Source of the DNA: Fragum whitleyi
Taxonomy: Eukaryota > Mollusca > Bivalvia > Cardiida > Cardiidae
Direction: 5' to 3'
Assembly (NCBI GenBank): GCA_948146395.1
Contig: OX411552.1
Span: 5,246,284 to 5,310,283 of the forward strand
Length of the DNA stretch: 64,000 bases
Shown: positions 48,996 through 59,799 of the stretch, piece by piece
Layout of the letters: each line of letters opens with the position of its first letter
Position numbering within the stretch: the stretch's first letter is position 1
Translations under genes and position numbers: made by a program
Notes under the pieces: generated by a model
What the model was told of the DNA's origin: nothing
The model's database searches: none
The model's input: only the letters and a program-made list of their open reading frames with translations

Positions 48996-51467
48996 TTATT
49001 GGTTATTTTTGAAGTAACTCAAAATACATTGAATAAACTTGCATAGTTTTTTTAATTTCTTTGGTGATTTTGAATTCATTAGTTGACTATATTTGATAGT
49101 GTTGGGTCTATTAAAGTAATACTTATTTATCAAGGAAGATCTCTCTATGGAGAAGTGGGTACATTTCAATAAATAGTGCATTTCATCACCTATATCATTT
49201 TGTGTACATAAATGGCATTTTCTTTGACTTAATTCTGTATCATTCCACCTTCCTTTCTCAATTGGCAAGAAATGATTAGCTGTTCTGTATTTGACAAAAT
49301 TTATATAATCCCGTTTTTCTAAGATAGTAAGATAGTTCTCAAATGAAATGGATTTTTTAAATAGGCTGTAATTTTTACCCTTATTTGAGTTTTCAAGATC
49401 ACTACTCCAATATTGTTGGTATTGGTCTTTCAATATGCTATTGACTAGGACTTTTGTGTTGGATTGTACATTTGAAAATTGGTTTTGCCATATATCAGGT
49501 CTTCCTATTTCTGTTAATATAGACTGAATTTTACTTATCCATTTACTTTGGAAGTTGGGGGTATTGAGTAGAGTATTATATAATTTATATGCCAATTTAT
49601 TTCTACTTCCATTTACCAGCCTTGACCAGTAGCCTATCATTCTTGTTTTTATTATAATATCAAGTGGATAGCGGCCTGTTTCAGCATATAGCATATAATT
49701 TGGTGTACTCTGTTTGAGTTTTAAGACATTTTTGATAAAAGAAGTGTGTACCTTTTCAAGCAATTTATTGTCTTCATAACCCCATGTTTCTGAGGAAAAT
49801 GTTAAAATTGGTACTATGGTATTATCAAAGAGTTTAAAAACTAAATCAATGGGTAGATTAAGGTTGTTTATTCTCTTATAAAGGTAGAACATGGCCTTTT
49901 TTGCTTGTTGCATTAGGTTTTTCCTATTTGAGAGGAAGTTTCCTGATTGGGTGAAATGTATCCCTAGATATTTATAGGATTTTACAATCTCTAATTCAGA
50001 GTTATTAAGGTAAAAAGAATGTTTTCTGTTTTGTTTACCAAATATCATTACTTTTGTTTTACTAATATTAATATTTAGTTTCCATTCATTGCAATACTCT
50101 TGGAAAGTGTTTAAAATTGCTTGTAATTGTTTCGAGTCATCTGCAAAAAGGACAGTATCATCTGCATACAAGAGTATAAGTATTCTAAGGTAAATTTCTA
50201 GGCTATTTTCTTGTAGAATAAGGCCTGGATTATCTTTACTTAGGAGATAGTCTTCTAGGTCATTAAGATAGAGCGAAAAAAGTACAGGTGACAGATTTTC
50301 GCCTTGACGGACTCCGCAATTAATTGAGAAAAAAAGTGATTGGTCGATTCCATTTGAGATACATGACTTGATATTTTTATACATATTTCTTAACAAATTA
50401 ATAAATTTTCCATTAATTCCTGAATTAATTAGTTTTGTCCATAGACCTACGCGCCAAACTGAATCAAATGCCTTGGAAAAATCAACAAAGCAGCAAAATA
50501 GTTTCCTTTTTTTAAATTTGTAAAGCTCGATAAGTGAGTTAAGGGTGAATATATGATCAGTGATTGAGTATCCGGATCTAAATCCAGCTTGATTTTCACA
50601 GAGGATTCTATTTGAGGTAATAAACTTGTTCAGTCTTTCATTTAATACTGATGTAAATAGTTTGCTTACACAGCTTAGAAGGGTAATAGGGCGATAATTA
50701 TTTGGGTCTGTCTTATCACCCTTGCATTTATAAATAGGTATTATAGAACCAAGGGACCAGTTAGTTGGGAATAGACCATTGGTCAATATATAGTTGAAAA
50801 TAGCATTATATACAGGTAAAAGTTTGACCTGGGAATATTTTATATATTCATTGATTACTCCATCCAGGCCAGGGGCTTTATTATTATTTAATTTTGAAAT
50901 GCATTTTTTAATTTCTGTGATTGTTATTGGAGAATTAAGTTCATCATCATTATCTAGGTTTATATTATCATAAATATATTGATCATCTGGGTCATGGCTG
51001 TGATCATTACTCAAAAGTTTAAAGTGCTCATACAATTTTTCAATACTTGGTGTTTTATCAGAGGACTTCTTATCAATGGATTTTAGATATTTCCAGTAAT
51101 CCTTTGGATTTTGACTTTCGAGCTGTCTCAATTTGCTCTCATTTGATTTATTGAATTTATTTATATATTTATTCATTGTTTTTTTGTATGATTTACTTTT
51201 TGATGTAAGTTCTGCTCTATTTTCTGCAGTTGGGCTCTTATGAAATTTTTTTCTTGCTTTGCTGTAAGCCTTTTTGGCTTTTCTGCATTCCCATCCAAAC
51301 CAGGGTTTATGGTTTTTATTATGTGATACATACTTAGTATTACAAGGGAATGTTTTTTCTGCACTCTGTAACAAACAGTTAGATAGTTTGTTTATTACAT
51401 TATCAAGTTTAGTTTGTTTGTGATTTACTTGCAGAGTTGAGTCTATTTGCAAATCATTCAGTAGCAT
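48996..51467 (-). CDS. LINE ORF2, reverse transcriptase part (823 residues)
   Basis: Copies LINE RNA into DNA at a nicked target. Conserved blocks in order: NNKAPGLDG (~196), NYRPITLLS (~257), QAGFRSGYS (~293), FVDFSKAFDS (328-337, first catalytic Asp), GVRQGENLSP (385-394) and LLYADD (YADD at 434-437, catalytic Asp pair). Thumb blocks TKVMIFG and KYLGIHF follow. Near the C-terminus CHLC...DEMHYLLKC is the Cys/His knuckle found in many LINEs. The listed ATG is internal: the frame is open upstream to about 51560, where it meets the endonuclease frame across a one-base shift. Confidence 0.93.
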   Translation of the reverse strand: MLLNDLQIDSTLQVNHKQTKLDNVINKLSNCLLQSAEKTFPCNTKYVSHNKNHKPWFGWECRKAKKAYSKARKKFHKSPTAENRAELTSKSKSYKKTMNKYINKFNKSNESKLRQLESQNPKDYWKYLKSIDKKSSDKTPSIEKLYEHFKLLSNDHSHDPDDQYIYDNINLDNDDELNSPITITEIKKCISKLNNNKAPGLDGVINEYIKYSQVKLLPVYNAIFNYILTNGLFPTNWSLGSIIPIYKCKGDKTDPNNYRPITLLSCVSKLFTSVLNERLNKFITSNRILCENQAGFRSGYSITDHIFTLNSLIELYKFKKRKLFCCFVDFSKAFDSVWRVGLWTKLINSGINGKFINLLRNMYKNIKSCISNGIDQSLFFSINCGVRQGENLSPVLFSLYLNDLEDYLLSKDNPGLILQENSLEIYLRILILLYADDTVLFADDSKQLQAILNTFQEYCNEWKLNINISKTKVMIFGKQNRKHSFYLNNSELEIVKSYKYLGIHFTQSGNFLSNRKNLMQQAKKAMFYLYKRINNLNLPIDLVFKLFDNTIVPILTFSSETWGYEDNKLLEKVHTSFIKNVLKLKQSTPNYMLYAETGRYPLDIIIKTRMIGYWSRLVNGSRNKLAYKLYNTLLNTPNFQSKWISKIQSILTEIGRPDIWQNQFSNVQSNTKVLVNSILKDQYQQYWSSDLENSNKGKNYSLFKKSISFENYLTILEKRDYINFVKYRTANHFLPIEKGRWNDTELSQRKCHLCTQNDIGDEMHYLLKCTHFSIERSSLINKYYFNRPNTIKYSQLMNSKSPKKLKKLCKFIQCILSYFKNNQ

Positions 51468-51525
51468 ATTTATGTCAGTGTCAGATATATTATCATTAAA
51501 GCTTAGCTTAGTTTCACTGTTCCAA

Positions 51526-52503
51526 TTACCTGCATGTCTTTTTTGATTGTTTATTTGATTTTAGATCTATTTTGGAATTGAGATTAATTTTGCATTCTAA
51601 TAAAGAATGACCATCAGAGAATAAGGAGTCTAATTCCGTGATATTAAAAGACTCAATTAAGCAAAAACTTTTTACTGATGCAATGAAATAATCAATCACT
51701 GAAACATTTTGGAATGTCATTTTTCCTGGGATATCTGGAGCTTTCCTTCCATTGACAATGATTAAATTGTTATTTTTACACATATCGATCATTTTATATC
51801 CATGATTATTCTTTTTGTTATCCATTGACATTCTTTCTATTTTGATATTATGCTGTAGCATATCATCTTTTTGGTTTGAGAAAAAAGTAATTTCATCGTC
51901 ATAATTAAAGAAATTTGTGAGGAATTCATCGCCTGTTGTATAATCTACCAAACTTCCTGTTTGAGCATTGAAATCCCCACATAGATACATGTGCTCATAA
52001 TTAGCACTCATTTCAGTAACTTCATGAGCAAACATCTCATATAAATCATTGTTGTAAAAGTGTGACGCTAAGGGAGGAATATACACAATACCTATGACAA
52101 TTTCTTTTTGTATATTATTTAGTTTAAATTTAAGCCAGCAAACATATTCATTCTCAGACTCTATAATTTCTATACTATCAGAAATTTCAGATTTTATAAA
52201 TGCCCCCAGGCCTCCAGATTTTCTTTTGAATTTCTGTTTCCTGGGCACATTTATAAAAGTATAATTAGGTATTTTCACAATATCAAATTCATCCATTTTT
52301 GTCTCACTCATACAGAAAATATCATATTTGGATACTAATTCTGCAAATTCTGGAAAAATTGATCTTCTCTTAAGACCACATACATTTAGGCTTCCTATTG
52401 AAAGGCATTGCTTGATTGGTGTATTTTTAACAGTTTTGTGGTGATCACTATATATTCGACCTAAGGCATTGTTTGTACTATTGAGAGTGCCTCCCTGTAC
52501 ATC
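51526..52503 (-). CDS. LINE ORF2, endonuclease part
   Basis: Apurinic-type endonuclease that nicks the target strand. From the first ATG (52311) it gives 261 residues with SETK, GGLGAFIK, YIPP, GDFNAQTG (112-119), SVIDYFI (204-210) and SDGHSLLE (232-239). The frame is open further upstream, with the domain's usual start (SIGSLNVCGLKRRS) before that ATG, and runs back without any ATG to the UAG of ORF1 in the same frame. It ends at a TAA just past an A6 tract (51539-51544) that offsets it by one base from the reverse transcriptase. Confidence 0.9.
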   Translation of the reverse strand, partial: DVQGGTLNSTNNALGRIYSDHHKTVKNTPIKQCLSIGSLNVCGLKRRSIFPEFAELVSKYDIFCMSETKMDEFDIVKIPNYTFINVPRKQKFKRKSGGLGAFIKSEISDSIEIIESENEYVCWLKFKLNNIQKEIVIGIVYIPPLASHFYNNDLYEMFAHEVTEMSANYEHMYLCGDFNAQTGSLVDYTTGDEFLTNFFNYDDEITFFSNQKDDMLQHNIKIERMSMDNKKNNHGYKMIDMCKNNNLIIVNGRKAPDIPGKMTFQNVSVIDYFIASVKSFCLIESFNITELDSLFSDGHSLLECKINLNSKIDLKSNKQSKKTCR

Positions 52504-53556
52504 CTAGACACTTTCGGGTATCGGTGATGCATGCATCAAGTCAACAGTTTCTCGATCAGTGTTACTGACGGACGACATCGATTGATTGTCGTCTGTATCT
52601 CGGCTATCATCACGTTTCGGAGAGTCTATTATTGTTTCGTTTGTGTAAGAGGAGTTGTAGACTCGAGGTACTTTGAGTACTTTGTTCCATTCCGGAAATT
52701 CATCCTGTACAACTTTGCCCCTAACGATTAGTTTTGCAGGGTAGGCTATGTATACTGTCTTAGGTGGGTTGTTTTGTCTTTCATCTTTGAATTTCTTCCA
52801 GAGACGGGACCTGGCTTGCATTATTTCACTAGGGTAGTCCTTACTGATGCTAAACTGGGGTTTTCCCTTCAGTCGGTGCGCGTTTGAGAGAATATCATTG
52901 ACGTCACACTCTTTTAGAAAACAGACTATAATTGGTCTACTTTTTTGTGGGTCAAGTTCAGAGGATCTCTGTGGGGTGCCAAGACGGTGCGCTCTCTGTA
53001 TTTCAATAAGCCCGGCATCCTCTATTAAAAGATCTGACTCCAGAAACTCTTTAATAAGTGATTCACAATCTTCATCCCGACCTTTTTCTCTTATTCCACG
53101 GAATATAAGATTTAGGCGCCTTGCTCTGGCCTCTGTATCTATACTGCGGTACTCGAGGGTTTTTATACGCCTCATTGACTCTAGATTATCAGACTCTACA
53201 CTTTCCATCTTGGTTTCTAAGTCAAATGTTCTCTGAGTTAGTTCATTTGTAGTGGTTAACATGTCGAATATGGACACTAGTTTTTCGTCAATAGTTAGTT
53301 TTACAAAGTCACATTTGTTCACTAAAGGAGGCGGATTCGGGACAAATTTAGTAGGGGTGGAGGGGGTGTAAGTCCCACCTGTAGAATGTCGTTGCCTCTT
53401 TGTAGGGTTGACAGACGAACTTGAGACTCCTGAAGCACTTTCATTATTTTCTTTTGAATGTCCAGCATGTCCATTTTTTCCGCCATTTTTTTTGTTGACG
53501 TGGCCTGCCCCACCCTTTACAGCTTTCGAATAGCTTTTATGTCCGCCCCTGACCAT
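52504..53556 (-). CDS. LINE ORF1 protein (350 residues)
   Basis: RNA-binding chaperone-type ORF1 protein. Residues 1-60 are basic and Gly/Ser-rich. About 90-140 is a likely coiled coil (heptad Leu/Ile/Met). About 145-225 resembles the L1-type RRM (ARRLNLIFRGIRE...), and about 226-290 the C-terminal domain (ISKDYPSEIMQARSRLWKKF). The tail is acidic and Ser/Asp-rich. It ends at UAG, immediately followed in the same frame by the endonuclease. Confidence 0.85.
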   Translation of the reverse strand: MVRGGHKSYSKAVKGGAGHVNKKNGGKNGHAGHSKENNESASGVSSSSVNPTKRQRHSTGGTYTPSTPTKFVPNPPPLVNKCDFVKLTIDEKLVSIFDMLTTTNELTQRTFDLETKMESVESDNLESMRRIKTLEYRSIDTEARARRLNLIFRGIREKGRDEDCESLIKEFLESDLLIEDAGLIEIQRAHRLGTPQRSSELDPQKSRPIIVCFLKECDVNDILSNAHRLKGKPQFSISKDYPSEIMQARSRLWKKFKDERQNNPPKTVYIAYPAKLIVRGKVVQDEFPEWNKVLKVPRVYNSSYTNETIIDSPKRDDSRDTDDNQSMSSVSNTDRETVDLMHASPIPESV

Positions 53557-53699
53557 AATTGTGTCGATTGTACAGCTCTACAGAAGCCACACCACTTCGT
53601 ATCTTAATGGTAATACTTTTAAACGCGACAGTTTTTAGTAAAATTCAAAAAATATACTTTTCTCATAAGCACTGTGAAAACCGTGCGTCCTCCTGTCAG

Positions 53700-54865
53700 G
53701 ACCGATAACTCCCCCAATTCATGTCGAATACCCTTTGATCTTAGCTTGTTAACTGCCATGAAATTTGCTTCTCTGAATTTAGATACAACCATGATAAAGA
53801 TACGCCGTGAACTTGATCTTCACATCGATCAAGAAAAATTTAAACAGCCCGCTCAGTGCCCAATTCATTGCATTCAAAATACTCATTCCAATCACTCAGA
53901 AACGATACGAAATCGTCCACAAATACTTCGGGATAGTAAAAAACGACCAACATTTCATGTAAATTGATCAAACTATTTCACGATTTTAATGGCTGATGAG
54001 GACTTTGAACCGTCAGATGTGTCAATGAAGACGCACAAACAGAAAAATGTGGCAATTTTCTATAGAAAGGCACAGAAATATTGTTAATTTGGTCCAATAT
54101 GTACTCTCCTTAATTTCACTCAAAAACTGTCTTTCCCAATTATTGGATTTCAATAAAATTCATTCCAAAATCATTCGATTTGCCTGTTTCAATATGATAT
54201 TGACAATAAGCCGATTTGGAAAGTCCAAGGTTGTATTATGTTTCAGCACACAGGAAGCCGACACAAGGTCATATGGCCTTAAAATGATTCTAGGAAACAA
54301 TGCTGTACAAATTTTGTCTATATCTATATACATCAATTTTTCAAAGCTTACCGTTACGGCGGCAATTATCATTTTCGACGATTTGTGTCCCACCAATGGG
54401 CTTATTATCGTAGACCTTTGTGGGAAAGCAGCTGGGGGGCTAAGAATTGTAATAGTTCGCTGGTGTTAGAAATACCTGGAATATATTTTTAGGTGCTCTA
54501 GTCTCCGTCATATGACTGAAAGGATTATCAAAGCGGCATAAAACATCACTCAAACGAACAAATAAAAGTTGTATAGTCATGTGTCTTCTACCTGTGTTTG
54601 GGAGGAATTTCAAGATAACATCATAACTGATCAACAAATAGAACGTAGCTTTTCAACAAAGAAGAACATACCTTTTCTATTTGAATATAAAACTTTGCGG
54701 GGCATCATGGAATATTTTTTGAACATCTCCTAAACCACCAGGCCGATTTCAACTTTACTTGGCAGAAATGATCCCTGGGTGACCTTTTTTTCAAAATTTG
54801 TTCACGTATCGTTGATATGGGTCAAAAAGAGAACAAAGCTGCGGAATGGTGCTTCACCGATTGAG
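53700..54865. other. Unassigned sequence beside the LINE
   Basis: ATTCATTGCATTCAAAATAC and CACTCAAAAACTG near 53865-54130 suggest old family D pieces. The plus-strand frames of 97 and 140 codons (53674-53967, 54047-54469) show no domain I recognise and overlap frames on the other strand. ACCACCAGGCCGATTTCAAC near 54735 is another old repeat piece. Confidence 0.45.
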
Positions 54866-54867
54866 AG

Positions 54868-55946
54868 AACAAGAGGACCATTATAGTCCTTATCACTCAT
54901 CCGGGCCATCTCATGATAAGGAGTTGAAGGTGTTTGTCATACTATAATTTGTAAATGAAATCAATGTCTTGACTTTTTCAGAAAAGATAATTATTAAAAG
55001 TATTCCTTCTTTCTGGCTTCAAAAATTAGATTTAGGGGCTATTATATGAACATTGGCATTGAAAAAGTTCACTTGATGGTTTCTTGTTTCAGAGAAAAGT
55101 CGTTCTCAGATTTTTTTTCTATGTTTCAATTTAACCGGATGCTGCTGGGAGGAGACCAAATTTGACCAAACGGGCATGATTTGGATTAAGTTTGTAAAGG
55201 CCACAGGGTTATGCTTTACACCGTCTATGTACACTGTCTGGCTTCTAGATACTAAAATGTAAGTTTTTAAAGATTACCATCTATGTTTTTATGTGAATCA
55301 CGATACTCCCTAGTGGACCGAAAATCGTCCTAATGGATCACAGAGTTAACATCATCGTTAAATTGACATTCATCTCGATCAAAATCATTTCAAATCACTC
55401 GCTTAGCGCTCCACCCAAACACTCATCAAACCATTCAAAAACGCTCTCAACTAACTGAAAAAAATAACATCAGCAACTTCATTCAAAATAAATTTAGCCA
55501 GAAACTAGCATAATTGAAATTGTAAGCGCATGAGGAAATAGGAAGATATTTGTAGAACGTTTATGCATGTTTTATAAAAGGGAGGTAATAGATATCCTTA
55601 ACACATTAGCGATATTGGATTACCTCCCTTTACTTTTACTCAAAACTCGTTCATCACACTCAATTTTATTTCAAAATCATTCACCTTGTCAACTTCACGA
55701 TGTTGTTAACTGTACAGATAAACAATCTTTGTAGAGTTCCACTTGATAATGTTACACACCAGCTATAAATGCTGGGTTTCCTCTTGATACAGAAAAGAAG
55801 ATTTTAAGTTCGTTCTTCTTTAGTTCTATTTCTGCCAAATTGCATCTAGATTGGCAAGGCGGTTTGATAGAAGATGTTTAAAGAGGTTGTTGACGACGGA
55901 CGTTGGGCGACCAATAGCTCACCTCGCGCTCATGTGGGCTGTAAAA
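54868..55946 (+). mobile_element. Tandem-core element (family E), decayed, with nested family D MITE
   Basis: Starts AACAAGAGGACCATTATAGT as at 15150 and ends GACGACGGACG...AATAGCTCACCTCGCGCTCA...GGGCTGTAAAA. The core is heavily diverged and is interrupted at 55337-55719 by the MITE listed separately. Confidence 0.75.
55337..55719 (+). mobile_element. Family D MITE, best complete copy
   Basis: Ends GTTAACATCATCGTTAAATT and, reversed, GTTAACAACATCGTGAAGTT are terminal inverted repeats. A central hairpin GGGAGGTAATAGATATCC / GGATTACCTCCC and an ATCACTCGCTTAGCGCTCCA block lie between. Nested in the decayed array, so it is the younger insertion. Confidence 0.8.
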
Positions 55947-55949
55947 TCA

Positions 55950-57425
55950 TAAACGTAATTCCTTAAAAATCTCCTGCACCAAAACCACCTAGTCAAATGC
56001 ATCTATTCTTGCAAGAATCGTCCTTAAGAATCCCCTTTAAAACACGTTTGTGAATTTTTGGATCGCGTAAATATGGGGGTATAGCAGATCAGTGCCTATC
56101 AGACCAAGAAACCGAATTGAATACGAACATCGTTTGAAATTATTCCCTACTAAACCCCTTTGTTTTTTTAAACAAACCCATTTCAGGTATCATGGAATGC
56201 ATGTATCTGTTTGGTAATTTCGTTCTCCTAAATCATTGTCCAATTCTGTCAAATTTTGGCAAAAAGATTTGATTTTTGAAGATTCTTGGAAAAGCGGAAT
56301 CCTAGCAGGGTCTATCTTATCAGACTTGTAAAGATGACTAAACGTTTCTTTAAAAATTCATTCCTCCAAAACACCGGACCAATTTCTACGAGGATTGTCA
56401 GCAGTGTTCCTTTGGTATCCTTTTCCATACCTTATTCGTTAATTATTGATTTGACGAAAAATACAGACAAGAAAGGAAGAGACCTTTCAGAAATCAATAC
56501 CGATTTTTTTGCCGCCACCACTTCAGTATTAGCGAAGTGATGCGCAGTACACTTTTAAAAAAAATCTGTTTGCTCAATTTCGAGTAATTAGTCGTATTTG
56601 GGCTTGATACAACTGATTCTGGTAGAAAATGAAACAAAGAACGACATTGTATGCGCTTCAAAAAGCAAACGTAAAAATGTCTTGATTTGACGACGTCGAC
56701 GATAATAAAAAATATCGTCCGTTGTAAGTGGACAGAAAAAGAAAGGAATGATTATGAACTGCCTCTTTATCACCAGATCTATCCCGTGAGACCCTGTGTT
56801 ATTCTTGGCTGCTTGTGTAGATATGACACCAAGAGAATATTTTGCGTTATCTTATTGATTTATCTTCAATTCTTTCATATCGACTTTGTAAAATGAATGA
56901 TGTTAGCAAAAATTTGAGGCGAAGATACCCAGATTAAATCATTGTTTAGTCGATTAGAGATTGCTGCTTACCAGAGAAAAACGTATAGTTTTGGAGACGC
57001 CACAGATCATCATTTATTGTCTATCAAAGTATATTATTTAGACTTTATTGTTTGAAGAATGCTTTACTGTGAAGGGCAACTCGCAATTTTGCCAAAACCA
57101 CTCTCTTTTTTAAAACATGTGTGCAATCTATAATGCGATGAAAGAAACTGTCCGGGTGGTGTTATTTTTCCTATGGGCCCCTCAATTCTTTTGAAATGCA
57201 TAATACGTCGGTCTTATTTAACTATAAATAGTCATTAAAAATATTTCATGAGTCGATTATTTCATTTAAACAATCTTAACATGTGCAATACCATATTCAA
57301 ACGAAAGATTTGGGATAATTAATATGGATGCATAGTCCACCAATCTTTTCCCAGAAATTCTGTATAGAGTACGGGTAGTAGAATATTTGCACTGCTATTT
57401 ACATTTTCATACTACGACATTATTT
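55950..57425. other. Unassigned intergenic sequence
   Basis: Frames of 60-84 codons here lack recognisable domains. No repeat structure was identified. Confidence 0.5.
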
Positions 57426-57429
57426 ACCT

Positions 57430-57985
57430 ATATGAATCTTGGACTAAATCTGATAGTAATCTAGAAATCCCGGGTTTTGGTTATACCAAAGTCTTAATTT
57501 TCCTAGACAATTAATCCATAAAAAACACAAAGAGATGTAGTGGAGGTATCGTTATTTACATAAAAGAGACTTATATGGACTATATAGATGTTGCTAAAAT
57601 CACCACAATACACTTATTTGGTTGAAGTTGGATAAAACTTTCTTTAACTTTTATAACGATGTTTATATTTGTGGTATTTATTCATAGGACGAAAAATCCA
57701 CAGCCTACAATGTAGTTAATGCCGTTTTTTTCATTTATTAGAGTCAGATATAAATATTTTCAGTGATAAGGGCATTGTTTTTGTTACAGGTGACTTTAAC
57801 AGCAGGGTTGGTCTAAAAGAGGATTTTATAAGTTGTCATTCATATTTTCATGAATTTGACGACGATCAATATATTCCTGATAAAAGCTTACCAAGATCCT
57901 CACTAGATAAGAAATGTTATAATTTTGGTTATAAATTAATTGATTTACGCATTGTTTATGGTAGACTTTATAGCGACCATGTAAT
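57430..57985 (+). pseudogene. Decayed LINE endonuclease fragment
   Basis: Across several frames one can read ESWTKSDSNLEIPGFG, SGGIVIYIKE and VTGDFNSRVG, the order of motifs in LINE apurinic-type endonucleases (GDFN near 57790). Many stops and frame changes lie between them. It is not the same copy or orientation as the LINE at 49-53.7 kb. Confidence 0.75.
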
Positions 57986-57986
57986 A

Positions 57987-58096
57987 GTTAAACGCTAATA
58001 ATTGAAAATTAAACGATTTAAACAGCCGAAAGGAGGGAGCGTAGCGACCGACTGAGGCTGTTTAAATCGTTTAATTTTCAATTATTAGCGTTTAAC
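57987..58096. mobile_element. 110-bp perfect fold-back MITE
   Basis: With the flanking A/T the arms 57986-58027 and 58056-58097 are exact 42-base inverted copies around a 28-bp loop (GGAGGGAGCGTAGCGACCGA within it). TA flanks GTTAAACGC...GCGTTTAAC on both sides, fitting a Tc1/mariner-type target. Perfect arms imply a young or gene-converted copy. It interrupts the end of the LINE fragment. Confidence 0.88.
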
Positions 58097-58714
58097 TAAC
58101 TTAGTCTTTTTCCCGCGCTTTTTGTTATTGACAGCATGTTGCACGATTTACACGGAACAATCTAGTTGAATTTATTACAAGTAAACGCCCCCTCTTTCCA
58201 AATAAGGTGTTGCTGAAATATGCACGTAAATATCGAGGCTTTTTAAAGAGCCACTTACGATGATAAAAGATGCAGTATTGTTTGTTTTTATTGACCTGGA
58301 AATAACCTTTAGTCTAAAGATGTACGTAATTCTGATTTGTATCCTCTCTGCATTGTACGTACTTTCGCATGAATAAACGACTTACGGTATCAAATGTTAT
58401 AAAAAGATTGTATATTGATAAATTGTGTTAATAAATTATTAATTAACAAAATTGTTCATTTACAGGACAAAAAACTTAACCTTTCAAAACACAAGCTCAA
58501 TTTTAGGCATTGCCAGAGAAGGGCCTACTAGTATGCTAATCTGTAAAGACAAAAACATAGACATTTTATTAATAAAACTATAAAGAGTTTCTCGCTACAT
58601 ACAAAAGCAAATTAGTTCTTAAATGTTTAGTAAGCGGTAGCTCTCCAAAATGAATGAGCAGGTACGTAGACAATTCATTGTACGATAGGAAATTCGTCAA
58701 GCTATGTCACCGGG

Positions 58715-58790
58715 CACGACTAGGTCAATGGACACGACAGGGCTATCAATCAAGGGGTCGTAAGTTCGAAACCCGGGTCGACGAACTTTC
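58715..58790 (+). mobile_element. tRNA-like SINE head, third type
   Basis: TAGGTCAATGGACACG resembles box A and AAGTTCGAAACCCG box B, about 40 nt apart. It directly precedes the mariner-like inverted-repeat element. It may be an old tRNA-derived SINE. Confidence 0.5.
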
Positions 58791-58796
58791 ATTCTA

Positions 58797-59795
58797 TACG
58801 AGGGATGATCCAGAAATTCGTATAATGGGCTTATAACTTTTGCATTTCTAGCTTGTTCAGTGTATAATATGTTGTGTGAGCAGTTCAGTATCTTCGAAGA
58901 GCACAAATGTTATCATTTGTTCGAAATCATATAAAACGGCCTTGAAATCCGTTACCATAGTAACATATGTATGCTTAGGCGGGGGAGCGTAAAAAAATAA
59001 TGAAAAGCAGATGCATAAATCAAATTTTCTAAATGTGTTCATAAATTTTGTTTGAAATTTCTAGCCAGAAGTAAATAAGGCACAAATTGGTAATCAATTG
59101 TCATATTTTAAACATTTTTGGATGTGTTTTTACGGATACAAACTATTTTGAAAAAGACTCAATATTCGTTTGAATAGTCACATGACGTCAACACCAAAAT
59201 GTGAATTCCATTTATTTTTCGAATTTTGTAGTGATCATGGGTTATTCACCAATCCAAACATTTCAGATGAAAAAAATATCATTAAATCATTAAGAGCAGT
59301 TTTCTTAAGTTTCCTCGTATATTCAAAGAGTTTCAGGCTTTAAAGGAGAATTAAGAATGGTCAGTTTGAGTTTAAAGAGAATGAAGTCGTCCTAACTGAT
59401 TCTCTTTTTCAAACATAACGGTCATACACTTTGGTCTCCACTTCAATAAAAATACTATTCATATTGAAATTGTACACAAATTTGAATTCAAAATGTAAAG
59501 TGGATAATTTCTGCAATTTCATTTATTAGCTTACAAAAAGCATGCGAGCAAATGAAGACTATGTAGAAAAGAGTAAATAATAACATTTCATATGACGTTC
59601 TTGCTCCCCCGCCTACGTACGGGGTCCATGTCTTAGATTAGCCATTTTACAGTCGCTATTTAATTTACACATTCGAAAATTTCCAGATTTATTACACAGA
59701 TGTTGCATGGAATGAATGTATAATTTTTATTCTGATAGTCAACATTTTATAAGTTTTATAACCCCATTTTACGAATTTCTGGATCAACCCTCGTA
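58797..59795. mobile_element. 1-kb mariner-like inverted-repeat element
   Basis: The ends TACGAGGGATGATCCAGAAA and, reversed, TACGAGGGTTGATCCAGAAA continue to ~40 bp of inverted repeat. They start at TA on both sides, as in Tc1/mariner elements, several of which have CGAGGG-type ends. A second inverted pair (TTAGGCGGGGGAGC at 58976 and GCTCCCCCGCCTA at 59603) lies inside. No transposase frame could be read. Confidence 0.8.
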
Positions 59796-59799
59796 TTTG

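Larger units (their letters stand above)
48950..53700 (-). mobile_element. Non-LTR retrotransposon (LINE), nearly full length
   Basis: In minus-strand order: a short 5' leader, ORF1 (53556-52504), an endonuclease frame (52503-51526), reverse transcriptase (to 48996) and a very short 3' end. The architecture is an apurinic-type endonuclease LINE with a coiled-coil ORF1. Clade was not decided: the RT resembles the CR1/L2/I-like group while ORF1 resembles L1/transposase-22 proteins. Long intact frames with a single frameshift suggest recent activity. Boundaries are approximate; no target duplication was identified. Confidence 0.9.

Noticed and set aside
52847..53236. 129-codon plus-strand frame
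   Set aside because: Antisense shadow of LINE ORF1.
54047..54469. 140-codon plus-strand frame
   Set aside because: No recognisable domain, lies among old repeats, and a 78-codon frame overlaps it antisense; not enough to call a gene.
58857..59042. Possible remnant transposase in the mariner-like element
   Set aside because: No catalytic motif could be read in any frame; only the ends support the assignment.
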